A stretch of 64,000 nucleotides of DNA from Pardosa pseudoannulata (GCA_032207245.1 CM063510.1:51616525-51680524); one strand, 5' to 3'; numbered from the stretch's first letter, positions 14,008 to 26,859 are shown. Made by a program: numbers and translations. Notes: generated by a model not told the origin, from the letters alone.

Positions 14008-14604
14008 GTTATGTAACAGACATCTAGAATTTAGAATTGTTTATCACAGTTTTTTTAATAGGTTAAAAATTTACTGTATTCCGAGAAACGACGCAGGAAA
14101 AAGACGAAAATCTATTAAATGAAATAAAATTTGATCAAAAAATTTAGATAACTTTGCCATGTGTAACAGAGATCTAGAATTTAGAATTTTTTATCATAGT
14201 TTTTTTAATAGGTTAAAAATTTATTGTATTTCGAGAAACGACGCAGGAAAAAGACGAAAATTTATTAAATGAAATAAAATTTGATTAAAAAATTTAGATA
14301 ACTTTGTTATGAATAACAGAGATCTAGAATTTAGACTTTTGTATCATAGTTTTTTAATAGGTTAAAAATTTACTGTATTTCGTGAAACGACGCAGGAAAA
14401 AGACGAAAATCTATTAAATGAATAAAGTTTGATTAAAAAATTTAGATAACTTTGTTATGAATAACAGAGATCTAGAATTTAGAATTTTGTATTATAGTTT
14501 TTTTAATAGGTTAAATATTTACTGTATTTCGAGAAACGACGCAGGAAAAAGACGAAAATCTATTAAATAAAATAAAATTTGATTAAAAAATTTAAATAAC
14601 TTTG
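14008..14604. repeat. Satellite, about 149-bp unit, four copies
   Basis: The marker cgacgcaggaaaaagacgaa occurs at 14089, 14239, 14388 and 14537, intervals 149-150 bp. Units start near taacagagatctagaattta. Non-coding and highly homogeneous. Confidence 0.93.
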
Positions 14605-15639
14605 ATTAGTTTAATTTCAAAACATATTATATTACAATGAACACTCAGTTATACAAAGATCAGAGGGAAAAAAACAATTTTTTTGTTTAAATGAATATTT
14701 TTTATGTGTGGAAAGTAGTTATTTCCGCCTATGAATATATTACTGTGCTGTTTTTTTATTTTTAATTAATAAGCTTTTAAAGGTAAAAATGATATATAAT
14801 GTAATATCTGTAATTTAAAGCAGAAAATTTAATTTATTTTAGCCTACATTAAGTTATAAATAGGGCCTTTGAGCATTTAAAAATTCGTTTATAACTTTTA
14901 AAATATTCTAATTATATAAACATTTCTGTGCATATATCCTGAAACCACATTAAATTCCTGCTACTTGCTGATTTATAATGTTTTTGAAATGGTAATATAC
15001 CACTCTAATACTAGCATTTTAACTTGAGTTTCCTGTTACATAATTTTTGAAATTATGCACACCGTTCTTAAAAACTAGCTATGCTATATTTCTAATTTTT
15101 TTCCACATATTCATTTTTTTTATACTTTGCATGCTAAAATCAAAAAATGTAATATTTTGTGTATAATTTTTCGACAATTAAAAAACGTGAAGAGAAATTA
15201 ACTGTTTTTTTATTAATTTTTCAATTTTTATTCCAATTTCTTAATTTATACACAACTTTCTGCATATATTTCAGTTTTAATTTAAAGATAATTTTATTAA
15301 GTTTTATTAATTTATTTTGTCTGCAGTTTTCCATATATAAGCTTATGCTTCAATAATATGAGCTTTTTTAAAAAAGTTTTAAGTCTGTTTTAGTATATTT
15401 AAAACTTTTAATTTTAATGTTGTATTCATATGAATAAATTTTTGTTTTTCTACTATTATTAAATTAAAGTACATAATTTAGATATATGTAGTACAAAAAA
15501 GTTCTTGTATTCATTTTATAAGAAAAGCAGTTATTAGAACCTGATCACATATAATGACAGTTTTCTCGAATTCAAATGCCCTGTGTCCCTTTAATTTATA
15601 TTTCTGTATTCATTAAACGTATATGAAAATACATAATAC
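14605..15639. other. AT-rich intergenic DNA
   Basis: Nothing recognised. Confidence 0.5.
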
Positions 15640-16135
15640 GAAATTTCTTCGTAAAAATTCTTCGTAAAAGTGAATGTTTCATGTAACTGAATATTCGTAT
15701 AAGTGAATAATTTATTACTTAGACCTTATGAGAGCTTCCTTGGAGAACAATAAGTTCTTTGTATAACTAAATATTTCACTTAACTGAATAAAATTTACAT
15801 AGGGGATAAAAAAAATCTTCGTATAAGTGAATGTTTCGTATAAGTGAATATTCGTATAAGTGAGTAATTTATTACTTAGACTTTATGAAAGTTTCCCTGG
15901 AGAACATAAGTTCTTCGTATAACTAAATATTTCTCTTAACTGAATAAAATTTACATAGGAGATAAAATAATCCTTCGTATAAGTGAATGTCTCGTATAAC
16001 TAAATATTTGAACTAAATATTCAAAACTAAAAAGAATAATTAATTTCATAAATGATATAAAAATTTCATTGGGGAATAATAAGTTCTTAGTATAACTGAG
16101 CGTTTTGTATAAGTGAGTTTCGTGCAAATAAGTTC
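15640..16135. repeat. Short tandem array with a 13-14-bp submotif (cgtataagtgaat)
   Basis: A roughly 157-bp higher-order unit (ttattactt marker near 15712 and 15869) is itself built of variants of cgtataagtgaat and cgtataactaaat. About two and a half higher-order units are visible. Confidence 0.8.
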
Positions 16136-17162
16136 CTAATGTATATATCCTTATTTTTATAGGCTGTCATTTTTAATTTTCTATTTTATGAATTTTTTTT
16201 TAAAAACTTTTTATACTGCTTCCTAATTCACAGCTAATATTACTTTTATTTGTGATTTTATATTTTAGAAATCACAATTCCAGAATATTTTATTTTAATT
16301 CTGTTCATGATCCCAAATCGATATAGCATATATCAATACAAACATTTTTTTCTCTGATAAATGTAATACCATATAACAGATCTACTGGGATAGTCAAATT
16401 TTGGCGTTGTTTTCTTATACAAGATTTGATGGTAACATAATAATTTTTTTAAAGACTCATAAATGCTTTAGACTTTTTCAATATTCTTTAAAGGAGGTAT
16501 AAAGGAAATTTAAAAGAAAATATTTTGCAGAGATTCTAAAACAACATCCAGTCCTTCCTTTCCCGTTTACCAAGTCTTCCGTTTACAAACTACGTCAATT
16601 TTAAGTACACCAAAGCCTACATTTAACTGCTGGCTTTACTCACTACAGAAACTGCATAGTAGCTACAGGGTGGCCCACTAAGTTATACTAGTAGTGCTCA
16701 TAACACACCTTTCCATATTACCGCTATCGTTACATTGTATCTCTGACTACAACAGTAATAATTTTTTTTAAGTACAAACAAACGTTACAGGGCACGGGTG
16801 ATTTGCTTCTTTTAAGGCCTAACAAGCAATGCTTGGAATTATTCTTTTATCTCATAAAATATAACTTACAATATTTTGCTACTAAGGGCTTTTGCTGCAC
16901 AGCCTGCTCTTCAGGCCGTCCAAATATATCACGTAAGTGCTTTATATAATATATATATAATTAATATATATTTGAACCAGACTGGTACGATGAGATTTGC
17001 ATATGGACACACACATCTAAATCCATGGTACTATGGAGTGGTGCACATTTCGTTTAAAACACCTAATGCAGCGATTCTCAACCAGTATGTGTTAATTTTG
17101 TTTCCGCCATGGAGCAAAAAATAGAGTAAGTGAATGAATACACTTACAGTAGGAATATTTTA
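16136..17162. other. Intergenic DNA
   Basis: AT-rich with a less AT-rich interval near 16550-16830. A gcagcgattctcaaccagtat string near 17069 resembles a hAT terminus but has no visible partner. No gene recognised. Confidence 0.4.
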
Positions 17163-17540
17163 CGATAAACTAGACCAGAGGTTGGCAACTTTTTAAAGAT
17201 CAAGGTCGCAGAACAAAATTTAAGATCAAGAAATGGCACAGTAAGTTTGAGTTAAAAAATGAAGAGAATTATAAAAAAAAGGTGAAAATTTGAGACTATG
17301 TTTTATTTTAACTTTTCAATATTCGGAACATAACTTGAAACAATAACACTTAAGTTATAGGTTAAGTTTTATAGGTTTTATAAGTGTGTTAATATCATAC
17401 ATCTTAATGAATATATCCATAGAGTTTCATACAAATATTCAGATAGTTCATAAAGCAAAATGTTGCCGGAAATCACATCATTGAATGATTCATTAAGAAC
17501 TTTACAAAGATACAAACGATATTTAGATTTTAAAACCCTT
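17163..17540 (+). mobile_element. Possible hAT-type 5' end and associated repeat
   Basis: CAGAGGTTGGCAAC near 17174 has the form of a hAT terminus. About 105 bp near 17405-17515 (catagagtttcatacaaat to aagaactttacaaaga) recurs in direct orientation near 18598-18705. No partner terminus or target duplication was found, so the limits are uncertain. Confidence 0.4.
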
Positions 17541-18010
17541 TGCATTGAATTTAGAATTATTCTCTTAAATATTAGAATGTATCATACAAAGCTAACATAA
17601 CTAACATAAAACTGTCGTATGTCTTATGTAGTTTAAGCCTATGCGATAGAGATAGTAAATTAAATTCATTATAATGACTTAAGAAAATAAAATTACATTT
17701 TGACAATTTCTTAATGTTTTATTACATCATAAAAGGGATCTGTATTTTATGCACCAAAGAAAAGAAGATTAAATTTGGATATGTAATAAAAAAATTCGTA
17801 CCAAAAGTCGTGGAATTTAGCTTCATTTCGCTGCAGAGTCCGGCAATGCTATGCACGTACATATTTATAATTGGGATTCTCTGTTGTTAAAAAACTATCC
17901 TATTTGTCAACAATATGCAGCAAACGAGTTTTTTTTTAATATTTTTCAAATTTGTTTATATATAATAGTAGTTTATAACATTTGTTAGGAAAAATTTTGT
18001 TACCCAGACC

Positions 18011-18036
18011 GAAGGCTGGGTGCGAAGCAGCTAGTA
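18011..18036 (+). mobile_element. Helitron-like 3' terminus
   Basis: The sequence ACCCAG-ACCGAAGG-CTGGGT forms a 6-bp stem, followed after a few bases by GCAGCTAGT. A stem-loop shortly upstream of a CTAG-T end is the signature of Helitron 3' termini. The 5' TC end was not identified, so only the terminus is called. Confidence 0.5.
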
Positions 18037-21000
18037 TATCATATAAAGCATGCAAAAATAGTTTACTTTTAAACATTAAAACAAAAACTTATTAACATAA
18101 AGGTATATTTTCTACAAAAAATACTTATTTCTAAGAAATATTGTTGAATAAATTTGTACAAAAAGGATTTATACATAAAAAATACGCAAATACCGCCGTG
18201 AGAAATATGATGTATATGTCTATATTTTTCTTTTATTTTTTAACAAATACAAATTTTAATTCAGTAATAATCACGTGCACTTGATCGAGCAGTGAATAAA
18301 ATTTTGAAATGAAAAGTAAACTTAATACCGCTATTTGATAGCGATTCTGTGAAAAAATTAGGTTGATAGCAATGTTACAAGATAGAAACAATCAACAAAA
18401 TAGCCTTTTCAATCGCGTAGATAACAAAATGGTGATAAACAATATGGTGATACAAAGCGTTAAATATTTTAAATTTAAAGAAATTATATTTCCCAAAATA
18501 TATTGATGCCCAATATGACTGAATTTGTGTAAAATCAAATCTTAATTTTTGTTAAAGTGTGCTTTGCTGCTGTCCTCTGAATTAGAACTCTAAATTGAAT
18601 ATATCCATAGATTTTCATACAGATCATCAGACAGTTCTTAAAACAGAATGGTGCCAGAAATCCCACCAGTAAAGGCATTAATTCAATAAGAACTTTACAA
18701 AGACAAGTTTAAAGGATAATTTATATGCTATTAATTTACTAATCATACTCCATTAATTTAATTTATTTCTTACTATAAGATCTTTTGATGAAAATTTCAT
18801 TGTTGTTGTATATAAGTTCATAATGTTATTAATATAACTAATTTTAAAATCAAGCAGAACTTCTAATAGTAATTTTAATATTTCTTTCCAATAAGAAGTA
18901 AGCAAAAACAAATTTAAAAGGTTAAAATAAGTATTTGTAACTTACTAATTATATTCGATGAATCATTATTGATAGCTTTCGGCAAGAACTTTTGAGGAAA
19001 TTTTCACTTTGTTTTATATAAAGCCAAAATAATTTTTTTTACCTTAGTAACTTTAAAAAATAATATGTTTAATTATAGTTTTAAAATTTTTACTCCTTAG
19101 ACTGGATTTAATTCACTTAGTCTATATCTTTTCTTGAAAGTAGGATTTTATGTGATGCAAATCCTTCATTGTAGTTGTTTGAAATCAAATAAATTTTAGA
19201 CTAATATATTTAAATGATAAAAGAAACATTTAAAGTTTTAAAAAGCATTATATTAAAGAAATAATTTTGAAATATCTAAGTACAATTTATTTAAATGCCT
19301 TTATTATATTTTCGCCTTTTATATTTTATTATTTTTTGCATTCTGTGATTATTATTTTACGATAATTCGTTGTTATGGTAATATTTAGTGTTGTCACACA
19401 ATAGTATTGTTAATTAAATTTATTGCAGAGAATTTTTAAAACTTATTTCTGTGTACAATGTCGTAATATTACCAATACTGCTCCATTATATACAAAATTA
19501 ATTTGTAATTCAATAATAATATAATGTCTTATAAGAATTAATAATTAAATTTTAAAAAATTGCACAAAAAAATAAGAAAGAAATATTGATGAACTGAATT
19601 TCAGAAACTTGCCATTAAGAGAGAAAAACTAAATTAATTGAAAAAATTGACTAAATTAATGGAAGATTGTACAGATATTAAATTAAACAATATTCTATTT
19701 TACATACGAATAGTTGCTTTATTTTCAAGAGACTCACTGCTACTGTGAATTTTAAAATTTTTCCCTATATTTTTCATAAAAATAATGAGTTAAACTTCGA
19801 AAGGGTTTTAGAATTAAACTGAATTTATACACAAATGAAATCGTAAAATTTAGACTAACATAAGAAAACCTTTTCACTTTTGAAACACTGTATCAAAATA
19901 TATAAAGTTTATAAGCTATTGTAGGAAACAAAAATGTACATTATTTTTAGTATATACAATGTTATCATACTTATAAAGATATTACAATAATTATTCATAT
20001 AATTATGTTAAAGAAATCAAGTTTATTTTTTGTTTCCTGATGTTAAAGTGGGTATTAAAAACAGATGATTAATAATTTTAGTAGAACAACTAAAACTATG
20101 AATTATGCCAGTTTGAAAAATTTATGATATTGTTTTCACAGCAGTATTTCATATAATTATCTTCATCACAAAATATTCCTCAAGTGCAGGTGTACATTAA
20201 TTATATTATTGACATGTTTTAATGCGTTGCACGACAGTTTTTCCCAAGAAAATACTTTTTTAAAGCAACATTTACTCGCGATTATTAAGTTTCCAATTAA
20301 ATAAGTTATATTTAAGGTTTGGATGCCAAACAGGCTTAATAATTTTATCGAATATTATACGATTTATGATTATTTTAACTTAAATATTTTTAATCTACAA
20401 AAATTAACTAATTTAAGATTTTTAGTGTGGTTACTAAAGGAAAACATCTGATACATTACGACTGGGGGCTTTCTTAAAATGGTTTGCATTATATTGAATG
20501 AAAGGTTAAAATGCTGAAAAAGAGCAAACACTCTTTTAAGATTCGAAGCTCCTTTACAAACATTGTTTGTTTTCATCAATCTGGAAAGGTTGAGAATTGC
20601 TGAATTAATTAAACAAGCTCGATATTAAGGAAACCAGGATTTAGGTGGTGATGAACGTACCTACAGCTGGTTTCGAAGAGACGTTTCAGCCTATTTTCTT
20701 CGAGTTCTGAAAATAATTTGACCATCTAAAGTTAGTTTGTCTTTTATATACGAGTTCATTGCTAATATAAGCGGTTTCAACTTTTTCGAGGAAGAAACGA
20801 GTGACTTCAAGATCCAGTTTTTTTGTTAAAGTTTCTTTAAATTCTTAATTTTTACTCGGGTTTCATGTACAGGGGTTATAAATTATGCAAAGAAAAAAGG
20901 AAGTTTAAATCAAAAAATATTTCGTCATTTAAACGAATAAATAAGCAATTTGAATTCTCGGGAATTTTTCAATACTCGGTTCTTCTCTTAAAGCTGAGCT

Positions 21001-23720
21001 GACTAGATAAAGTATAAAGAGAAAAAATATCATTTTTGATTAATTTCTTTTTGAAGACGAAATTTAATTTTGAGGTAAATAATAGGGTGTAGATTCAATA
21101 ATTTCTCCAAATAACTGTAATCGTCGATTGGGAGATACTTTTTCTCTTTATAAAACTATAATCACAGAAATTTATTTATAAAATTAGCGTTTTCTCAAAC
21201 TGAACAATGATTAAACATAGCAGCATGAAAATAAGTTATTAAGGTTTAAAATTTACTTAATACAGCCTCGTAAATTAAATCTCATCATTTAAAAGTTTAA
21301 ATATTTTTCAGGTGATTTCTAGAAATAATGAATTAAAATAACATCAAAAAGATTTTCCCATAAGTACAGGATCTGTTTATACATTTTTTTTTGAAAATTT
21401 CCCATTAAAAGCCTAAAAAATGGTCTTTGACTTGGTAACATCATTAAAGTTCAGTTTAAGAAAACGCGTACTTATAAATCGTCATAGCAAAAACAAGTAA
21501 TAAATTACATTTCCTAATAAATTCTTATTTGTATATCACATGACTGATATCTTAATTCATTTAATTTTCTATAAGCATAGCAACTTCGATTTAACCAAGG
21601 TCTGTTGTCTATTTTTACTCACATTAACAACTTGTGTCAAATTTAAAAACTGTTTTAGAAAAGATTTGCTTTTCTCTTGATAACAAAGATCTCTGAGGTT
21701 AAACTCACCCTTTTGTGCCACCATTCATTTTTTAAGAGAGACGATGATAAAACAAACATTCTCAGAAAATAAGTAAAAGCCATTGTATAGACTTAGAAAA
21801 TAAAAGTTGTATGTGAGATCTTTGAATGATATATTGCAGAATAAATGATTGCTAAACCAATTCTTACGAAATTTTAACTTATAGCCAAGTTAAGAGTTAG
21901 CTTTTAAAACTGACGGGTAACGAAAAGGAAGAAACTTTTCTTTTTATAAGCTTCATAACAGAAGGAGGGAAACCTTATACATACATGTCAAAGATTAAAG
22001 TTTTAGTTAATTGTAAAAAATTAAACTTCTGCTGCAAGAAACAAGTTCTCATTAACAAAATCATTAAACATGTTTAAAAGTCTGTTAAATTACATTATAA
22101 TTCATATATAAACTACAAACTTATTGTGAAAAAAGAAAACTAAATACATAAATGCGACGTAAAATTTAGTAGAACGAAAGAATGTGAAAAATGTTGCAGA
22201 CGATTATTTTATAGTTAATTATTTTTAAGATTAAGAAGATGCTTTTAAGTTTGTGATGACGTCATTAGAGTCTTACACGAGTATAAAAATTTATGAAAGG
22301 ATGAAGACGGTTATAGTTACAAAATATGAAATTTGTAATTTTACTGCTAGATTTTAATTTTTATTTTATTTTATAAGGAATATTTTGGATTATAACGAAT
22401 TATAACTTACATTTCTATATGTTTACATGTAACAAAATAATATGAATAATAACCAAAATAGAATAATTAGTCTTAGATATCTTGGTAATTATTTTAATAA
22501 AGTAAAAAGCACAAATTGGAATTTAAAATATTAATAAAATAATAATTTAACAGACTGGTTGATGTATAACTTAATCATGTATTTTAAAATTTAGATATAT
22601 TAAATTAATATATTTTTAATTTTACAAATATGAAATAGAACTGTTTTCAGAAAGGTTATCAATTTGTTTTTTAGATGGTAAGTATTGTTACTTTTCTTTT
22701 GGATATATTTATTTCAACGATAACCTGTCACCGAAACATAACCAACAATACATTTTCTAACACCTCAAAATGTGACTTCCACAAATCGTTCTAAAACAGT
22801 TCTTAACATATAAAACACATGTATATCTCTTCTATTAGTGCTTAGAACATGGATTGAAAGAAAACCCAGTAGGATAAGTTTCATGTCGAACTTTTTAAAG
22901 GTCACGAGATCCACCCAGCGTGTTCTCGTGACGCCGTCGTTCCTGGGTGCTAAGTACGTCAAAATGAGTCCACGGTAATACTAAATACATGCAGCAGCAC
23001 CGAATGACTGACCGCACACGGAGCGCAGACTCGTTGCAGATGTTCAGGATTGAAATTGTTTCACACATATTAGGTGTTTGCCGAGCAAAAATGAGCCAGA
23101 CCAATGCCCTGGAGCCAAGTTCAGAAAGGGAACCCTGCTATCATTTCAGCCCTCTAGCGGTCGCAACATAAAACTTCATTCGAGAGAAATTTCCTTTCTT
23201 TCGAATTTTTAAGAACTACGAAAGTTAATTTTAGAAAAGAACCGAAATTTCAAATACGCATAAGATTGATTTACGAATATTCTACACTTCTAGTTTTTTT
23301 TTAATGAAAGTGTAACAGCTTGAATATCTGTTTCTGTGTTTATCAAAGAGAGCATGCTTTTGAATAGGATACAAATTGATATTTTGTTTTGGCAACTTAC
23401 AAAATTATGGTATATGATTGAATCAACCGTATTTATCAATTGTAGTAACCGATTGTTAGGGATTTAAATAATTTTAAGTATTTCTCTCGATGAACGGTTC
23501 ACTGAACATCAGTTTTATGCACTCTGTTATGGTCGCAAAGGAGCGGCAAGTTCATCCTGAGATGTACTTCTTAACACGGAGCACGGGATTGGAAGACTTG
23601 CTTAATCACATCAATCTGTTATACTCTAACAAGTTTAGTTACGATTTAAAGTGACCTGAAAACACCCTGGGCTCCCAACAGTCTCCTGGCTCCACGGCTC
23701 TGTTCTTCGAGTGTGCCTTA
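18037..23720. other. Long gene-poor AT-rich stretch, with possible Ih 3' flank at its right end
   Basis: Apart from the direct-repeat partner near 18598-18705, I see no gene, RNA or element. The interval 22890-23170 is distinctly GC-richer and could be part of the Ih 3' untranslated region or an old element; no motif decides this. Confidence 0.45.
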
Positions 23721-24193
23721 TCATGCCTGGAACATAGACTGGAAGACCTGCTCCGTGTTGGGTAAGTTGGTGGCCTGGTAGAATGTCTCTGATCTGTGCA
23801 TGGTTCCCGGGGCAGTGCTGTCCGGGAATCCCAGGTCCATCCGCGGGAAGCAGCTCTCGGACTTAGGCCTGGGCATGCCCCGGGCCACCACGGATAGGTG
23901 ATGGCCCCCCATCTCTATGGGCCCGTTGTCCTCGGAGTCGCTGTGCGCCCCGCTCTGGAGGAGGAGGCTGACTGTCTTTAGGTCCGTTTGAAGGTCTTCA
24001 CGATTCGAGACGAGACTTGGATTCTTCCCTATCTTGTTCAGTCGTTCGGCTGCGATGGACTCCATTGTACGACGCATCAGTGGATAGAGGTCTAGGACGG
24101 CATTGAAATGTTCTACCGACAGTGAAAAGAGGTTGCAATATGTCTCGGCGCGGACACTCGCCACACGCCGGGCGTTCGTCAGCAAGCAGATTT
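23721..24193 (-). CDS. Ih: HCN (Ih) channel, last coding exon: end of CNBD and C-terminal tail
   Basis: Terminal coding exon, 473 nt. With the G from the upstream exon it reads EICLLTNARRVASVRAETY, the phosphate-binding cassette with the conserved Glu and Arg that contact cAMP. The C helix follows (YPLMRRTMESIAAERLNKIG). About 100 residues of Ser/Asp/Glu-rich, presumably disordered tail include a MPRPKSESCF motif resembling the conserved C-terminal PRPRSGEF-type motif of insect Ih. The stop is TGA at 23721-23723. The acceptor tctcttag ends at 24194, so the roughly 46 open codons upstream are intron. The four exons total 1083 nt, an exact multiple of three. GC content is clearly above the surroundings. 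The polyadenylation site is unresolved; an ATTAAA on the minus strand near 23300 is one weak candidate. Confidence 0.97.
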
Positions 24194-24381
24194 CTAAGAG
24201 AGAAAAATCGAACATATTAGTGAGATAGCAACTTTTATTTTCATATCTTTGCACTATAAGTAAAGGAATCATGTTAGAAACATAGAACACTTTTACTAGT
24301 GGAATACAAATAGGAAATTTTTTTATGTACATTTTTATGTAAACTGAATTTTAAAGAACTTTATTACTTGCATTCCTTTAA

Positions 24382-24461
24382 CACTGAATCTACCAAGAGG
24401 GGTCAAATGACCCCATTTTTCGTTATTTTCACCCTTATAAAAATGTTCGGTAGTTTTAGTG
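24382..24461. mobile_element. piggyBac-type MITE, 80 bp
   Basis: TTAA duplicated at 24378-24381 and 24462-24465. Inverted ends are CACTGAATCTACC and GGTAGTTTTAGTG. The palindrome GGGGTCAAATGACCCC lies inside. TTAA targets are used by the piggyBac and Kolobok superfamilies. The element sits about 185 bp upstream of the last Ih exon, in its intron. Confidence 0.75.
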
Positions 24462-24812
24462 TTAAAGAGTATGCAGTGTATATTCAGATAACAAAAAGTA
24501 AAATAGTTTTAATTCGTTTTTTACGTTTCCTGATACAAAATGTTTTTTTTCTAAAAATGCTACTCATTTTCAGTCTTGAAAAAAAGTGCTAATAAATATA
24601 ATTTTAAATAAATTTTCATTTAAAATTTTGAGTATATATGCTTACAAACATTAAATAATTTTTATTGTAATTCATTTAATAACGCTTTTATTTCTTTAGA
24701 TCAAAAATCAGAAACTTTGGATTTATAACTTGTAAGCAATGATCATGACCTACAATCATATATACTTAATAATAAGAAAGTTTCTAAATTTTTATATCAA
24801 GAGAAATTTTAA

Positions 24813-24840
24813 CCCTTAATTTGATTAAGTCTGCTACAAC
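24813..24840 (+). mobile_element. Truncated end of a TTAA-flanked MITE
   Basis: TTAA followed by CCCTTAATTTGATTAAGTCT, which matches the left end of the complete element at 31172-31398. The matching right end is missing. Confidence 0.5.
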
Positions 24841-24945
24841 AAACAATCAAATAAATAAAATCTTTATAATAAATATATAATTTTATCGATAATATAAAAT
24901 ATATAAAATATTATTATTATTAATTAATATTATTTATTTAAATAC

Positions 24946-25262
24946 TGTCACGAAGATTCGAATGAACACACCGCTTAACTTCACAGATGAATTTATTGAA
25001 GCTGAGTAGCAACTCCCAACTTTACAAGATCGGGAAGTTGCCTACAGCTAGTGGGTATCAGCTTTTATACCCGAACAAGAAATAACTAATATACATATTA
25101 AAGAAAGATCTAGAATGTTTTAGAACATAAGGAAACAATAAATAACATTTTTAAATTAAAAATCTGTACTTTGGATAAACCGCCATGGCAAGCATCGAAC
25201 CCACGATCTTCGGGTCTTGATCTCGTGCTTTGAACATTCGGCTACTGAGATCGTTGGCACAG
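24946..25262 (-). mobile_element. LTR-like element (possible solo LTR)
   Basis: Read on the minus strand it begins TGTGCCAACGATC and ends TCTTCGTGACA. It contains a TATA-like GGTATAAAAGC (around 25063-25073) and a downstream AATAAA, the order expected for a retrotransposon LTR. Near its start is a GTGGGTTCGATGC string that resembles a tRNA B box. No target duplication is clear, so a tRNA-derived SINE composite is an alternative. Confidence 0.5.
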
Positions 25263-25972
25263 CTTCTTCATGCGGAAATATATTTTTAACCGATATTTGA
25301 AAAAACATCTTAAGCATAGAATGTCATCTCCATTCTTATGATAATGATAAATGTTTTACGGATTTATATAATTACCTACGATTTTATACTTAGTTTTTTA
25401 TGAAATTAATGATAGATCTTAAATTTTTCAAAGTATTCAAGTGTGTTACTCCCATCTATGTAAATTTAATTTTGATACAATAGCAATAATCCAAATTGAT
25501 TTAAACGTACATAGAGATCTGATTAAAAATGACTGCTTACCAAGGTTTCTGTCACAAGATAACAATGAAAGTAGAGTATAGTACACCATTTATGATGTAC
25601 AAAGAATTTTGCTCACTGTTCTTCAAAGTCTATAATTTTTAAGTACTCTATACTACATCTGACACAAGAAGAACTTTTTTTGATATTCTGAAAAGATCAT
25701 AATTTTTAAGCTCTTGGGAGAAACAATAATCTCCTCTACCATCTCACCATGAAATTTAGCTCTTCCTACTACAGCCTATAGTTCCTACTACCTGTCGAGG
25801 TTAGCTTACTCGACATAAATGTTCAGGAAATCTGAACTATAGCAGTATGTTTAAGAGTTATTGGGTACTACCACTCACAATGAATAACTATTATGATAGG
25901 AAGAGACACATGTTTTTTTCTCTTTTATGCATTATGAATATATATGCTCGTGAAACTTTTCATCCTAATGTA
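25263..25972. other. Intron sequence without recognised features
   Basis: AT-rich; nothing recognised. Confidence 0.5.
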
Positions 25973-26265
25973 GCCTACACACTGTGGCCAATTGTCCACC
26001 ACTTCCTGACGGTCACGTTGAACGATGGTTTACGGGTTGCATTCACAAGCTGGGCCACTAAATGAGCCCAGCGAGTGAATTCATCCATAGGGTCTACTGC
26101 GCACTTTAGTTGCGCATCTGGCTGCCTTTGATCATTGGAGTAAAACCGTCTCCGAAGCCATCGTCCGCCAAGGGTATTTTATCGTCTGCCACCATCGACC
26201 AGGATAAGCCATAACCCCACTAGACGGTGGTAATGGCTTGCAGTGGACCATAGTGTGGAGGGGCC
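25973..26265 (+). mobile_element. MITE of a roughly 290-bp family, copy 2
   Basis: Opposite-orientation relative of the element at 9244-9540. It shares CCACCACTTCCTGA-GGTCAC, tgcgcactttagttgcgca and the terminal CAGTGGACCATAGTGTGGAG. Inserted in the Ih intron about 95 bp from the CNBD exon donor. No coding capacity. Confidence 0.75.
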
Positions 26266-26359
26266 TTAAGATGTTTTCTGTATGACGGAAATGAAAAATC
26301 TAACACTAGTCCAACTGCTTTTAGAGATTCCAGCAATCAAAAGACAGAACTAAACGTAC

Positions 26360-26603
26360 CTCCAAAGTATGAGCCATCCGACAAGCTGGTGGCGACCTCT
26401 CCGTTGCTCATCACAATGTCCACTATCCCCTCTTGTATGAAGTACATCTTGGTGCCGAGTGTGCCTTCTTTAATTATGACGTCACCCGGCTGAAATACCT
26501 CATATTTTAGCTTAGTGACGACGTCGTTCACGAAGTTCGGATCCGCATTCGCGAAGAATGGGACCGAAGCTACCAGCGAACGGCAGTTGTAGTTGATGAC
26601 GTC
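26360..26603 (-). CDS. Ih: HCN (Ih) channel, cyclic-nucleotide-binding domain exon
   Basis: Internal exon of 244 nt. It begins in phase 0 with [20 protein letters not shown] and ends after the first base of a Glu codon (phase 1). It covers the A helix and most of the beta-roll of the cAMP-binding domain: [17 protein letters not shown], then [15 protein letters not shown], then SLSDGSYFG. The last glycines begin the phosphate-binding cassette, completed by the next exon. Acceptor ctctcag ends at 26604; donor gtacgt starts at 26359. The open frame running on past SYFG is intron read-through. In this family cAMP binding here shifts activation to less negative voltage; the sequence shows an intact fold. 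Confidence 0.97.
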
Positions 26604-26859
26604 CTGAGAGAAAGCGAAGGGGAGTGTTAGTTATAGTTAATATTAAGCAATTGGTAAACATTATAATGAGTTTTAAAACCTAGGAAATGCTCTTTAACTT
26701 TTCTTTTAACAATAGAGATCAAAATCAATCATTTATAAATTTTCAGAGTGTAAAAGACTGATAGTTAGATCAAGAAGCTTTTTCCAAAATAGCGAATTAG
26801 GGTACAGGATGATCAATTACATGTATCTAAAAATCAATTTAGAGTTCAAATCCCTTATA

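Larger units (their letters stand above)
24194..26359 (-). other. Ih intron (CNBD to last exon)
   Basis: Intron of 2166 bp between the two CNBD exons, with consensus GT-AG ends. It holds a piggyBac-type MITE, a fragment of a second TTAA element, an LTR-like element and one copy of a roughly 290-bp MITE family, each listed separately. The rest is AT-rich with nothing recognised. Confidence 0.9.

Noticed and set aside
22765..23171. Coding exon in the GC-rich patch downstream of Ih
   Set aside because: Overlapping frames on both strands, none with a recognisable domain; more likely untranslated region or old repeat.
24194..24332. Upstream extension of the last Ih exon as an alternative N-terminus
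   Set aside because: The frame is open but preceded by no family similarity, and a strong acceptor (tctcttag) starts the conserved EICLL segment in the right phase; this stretch is intron.
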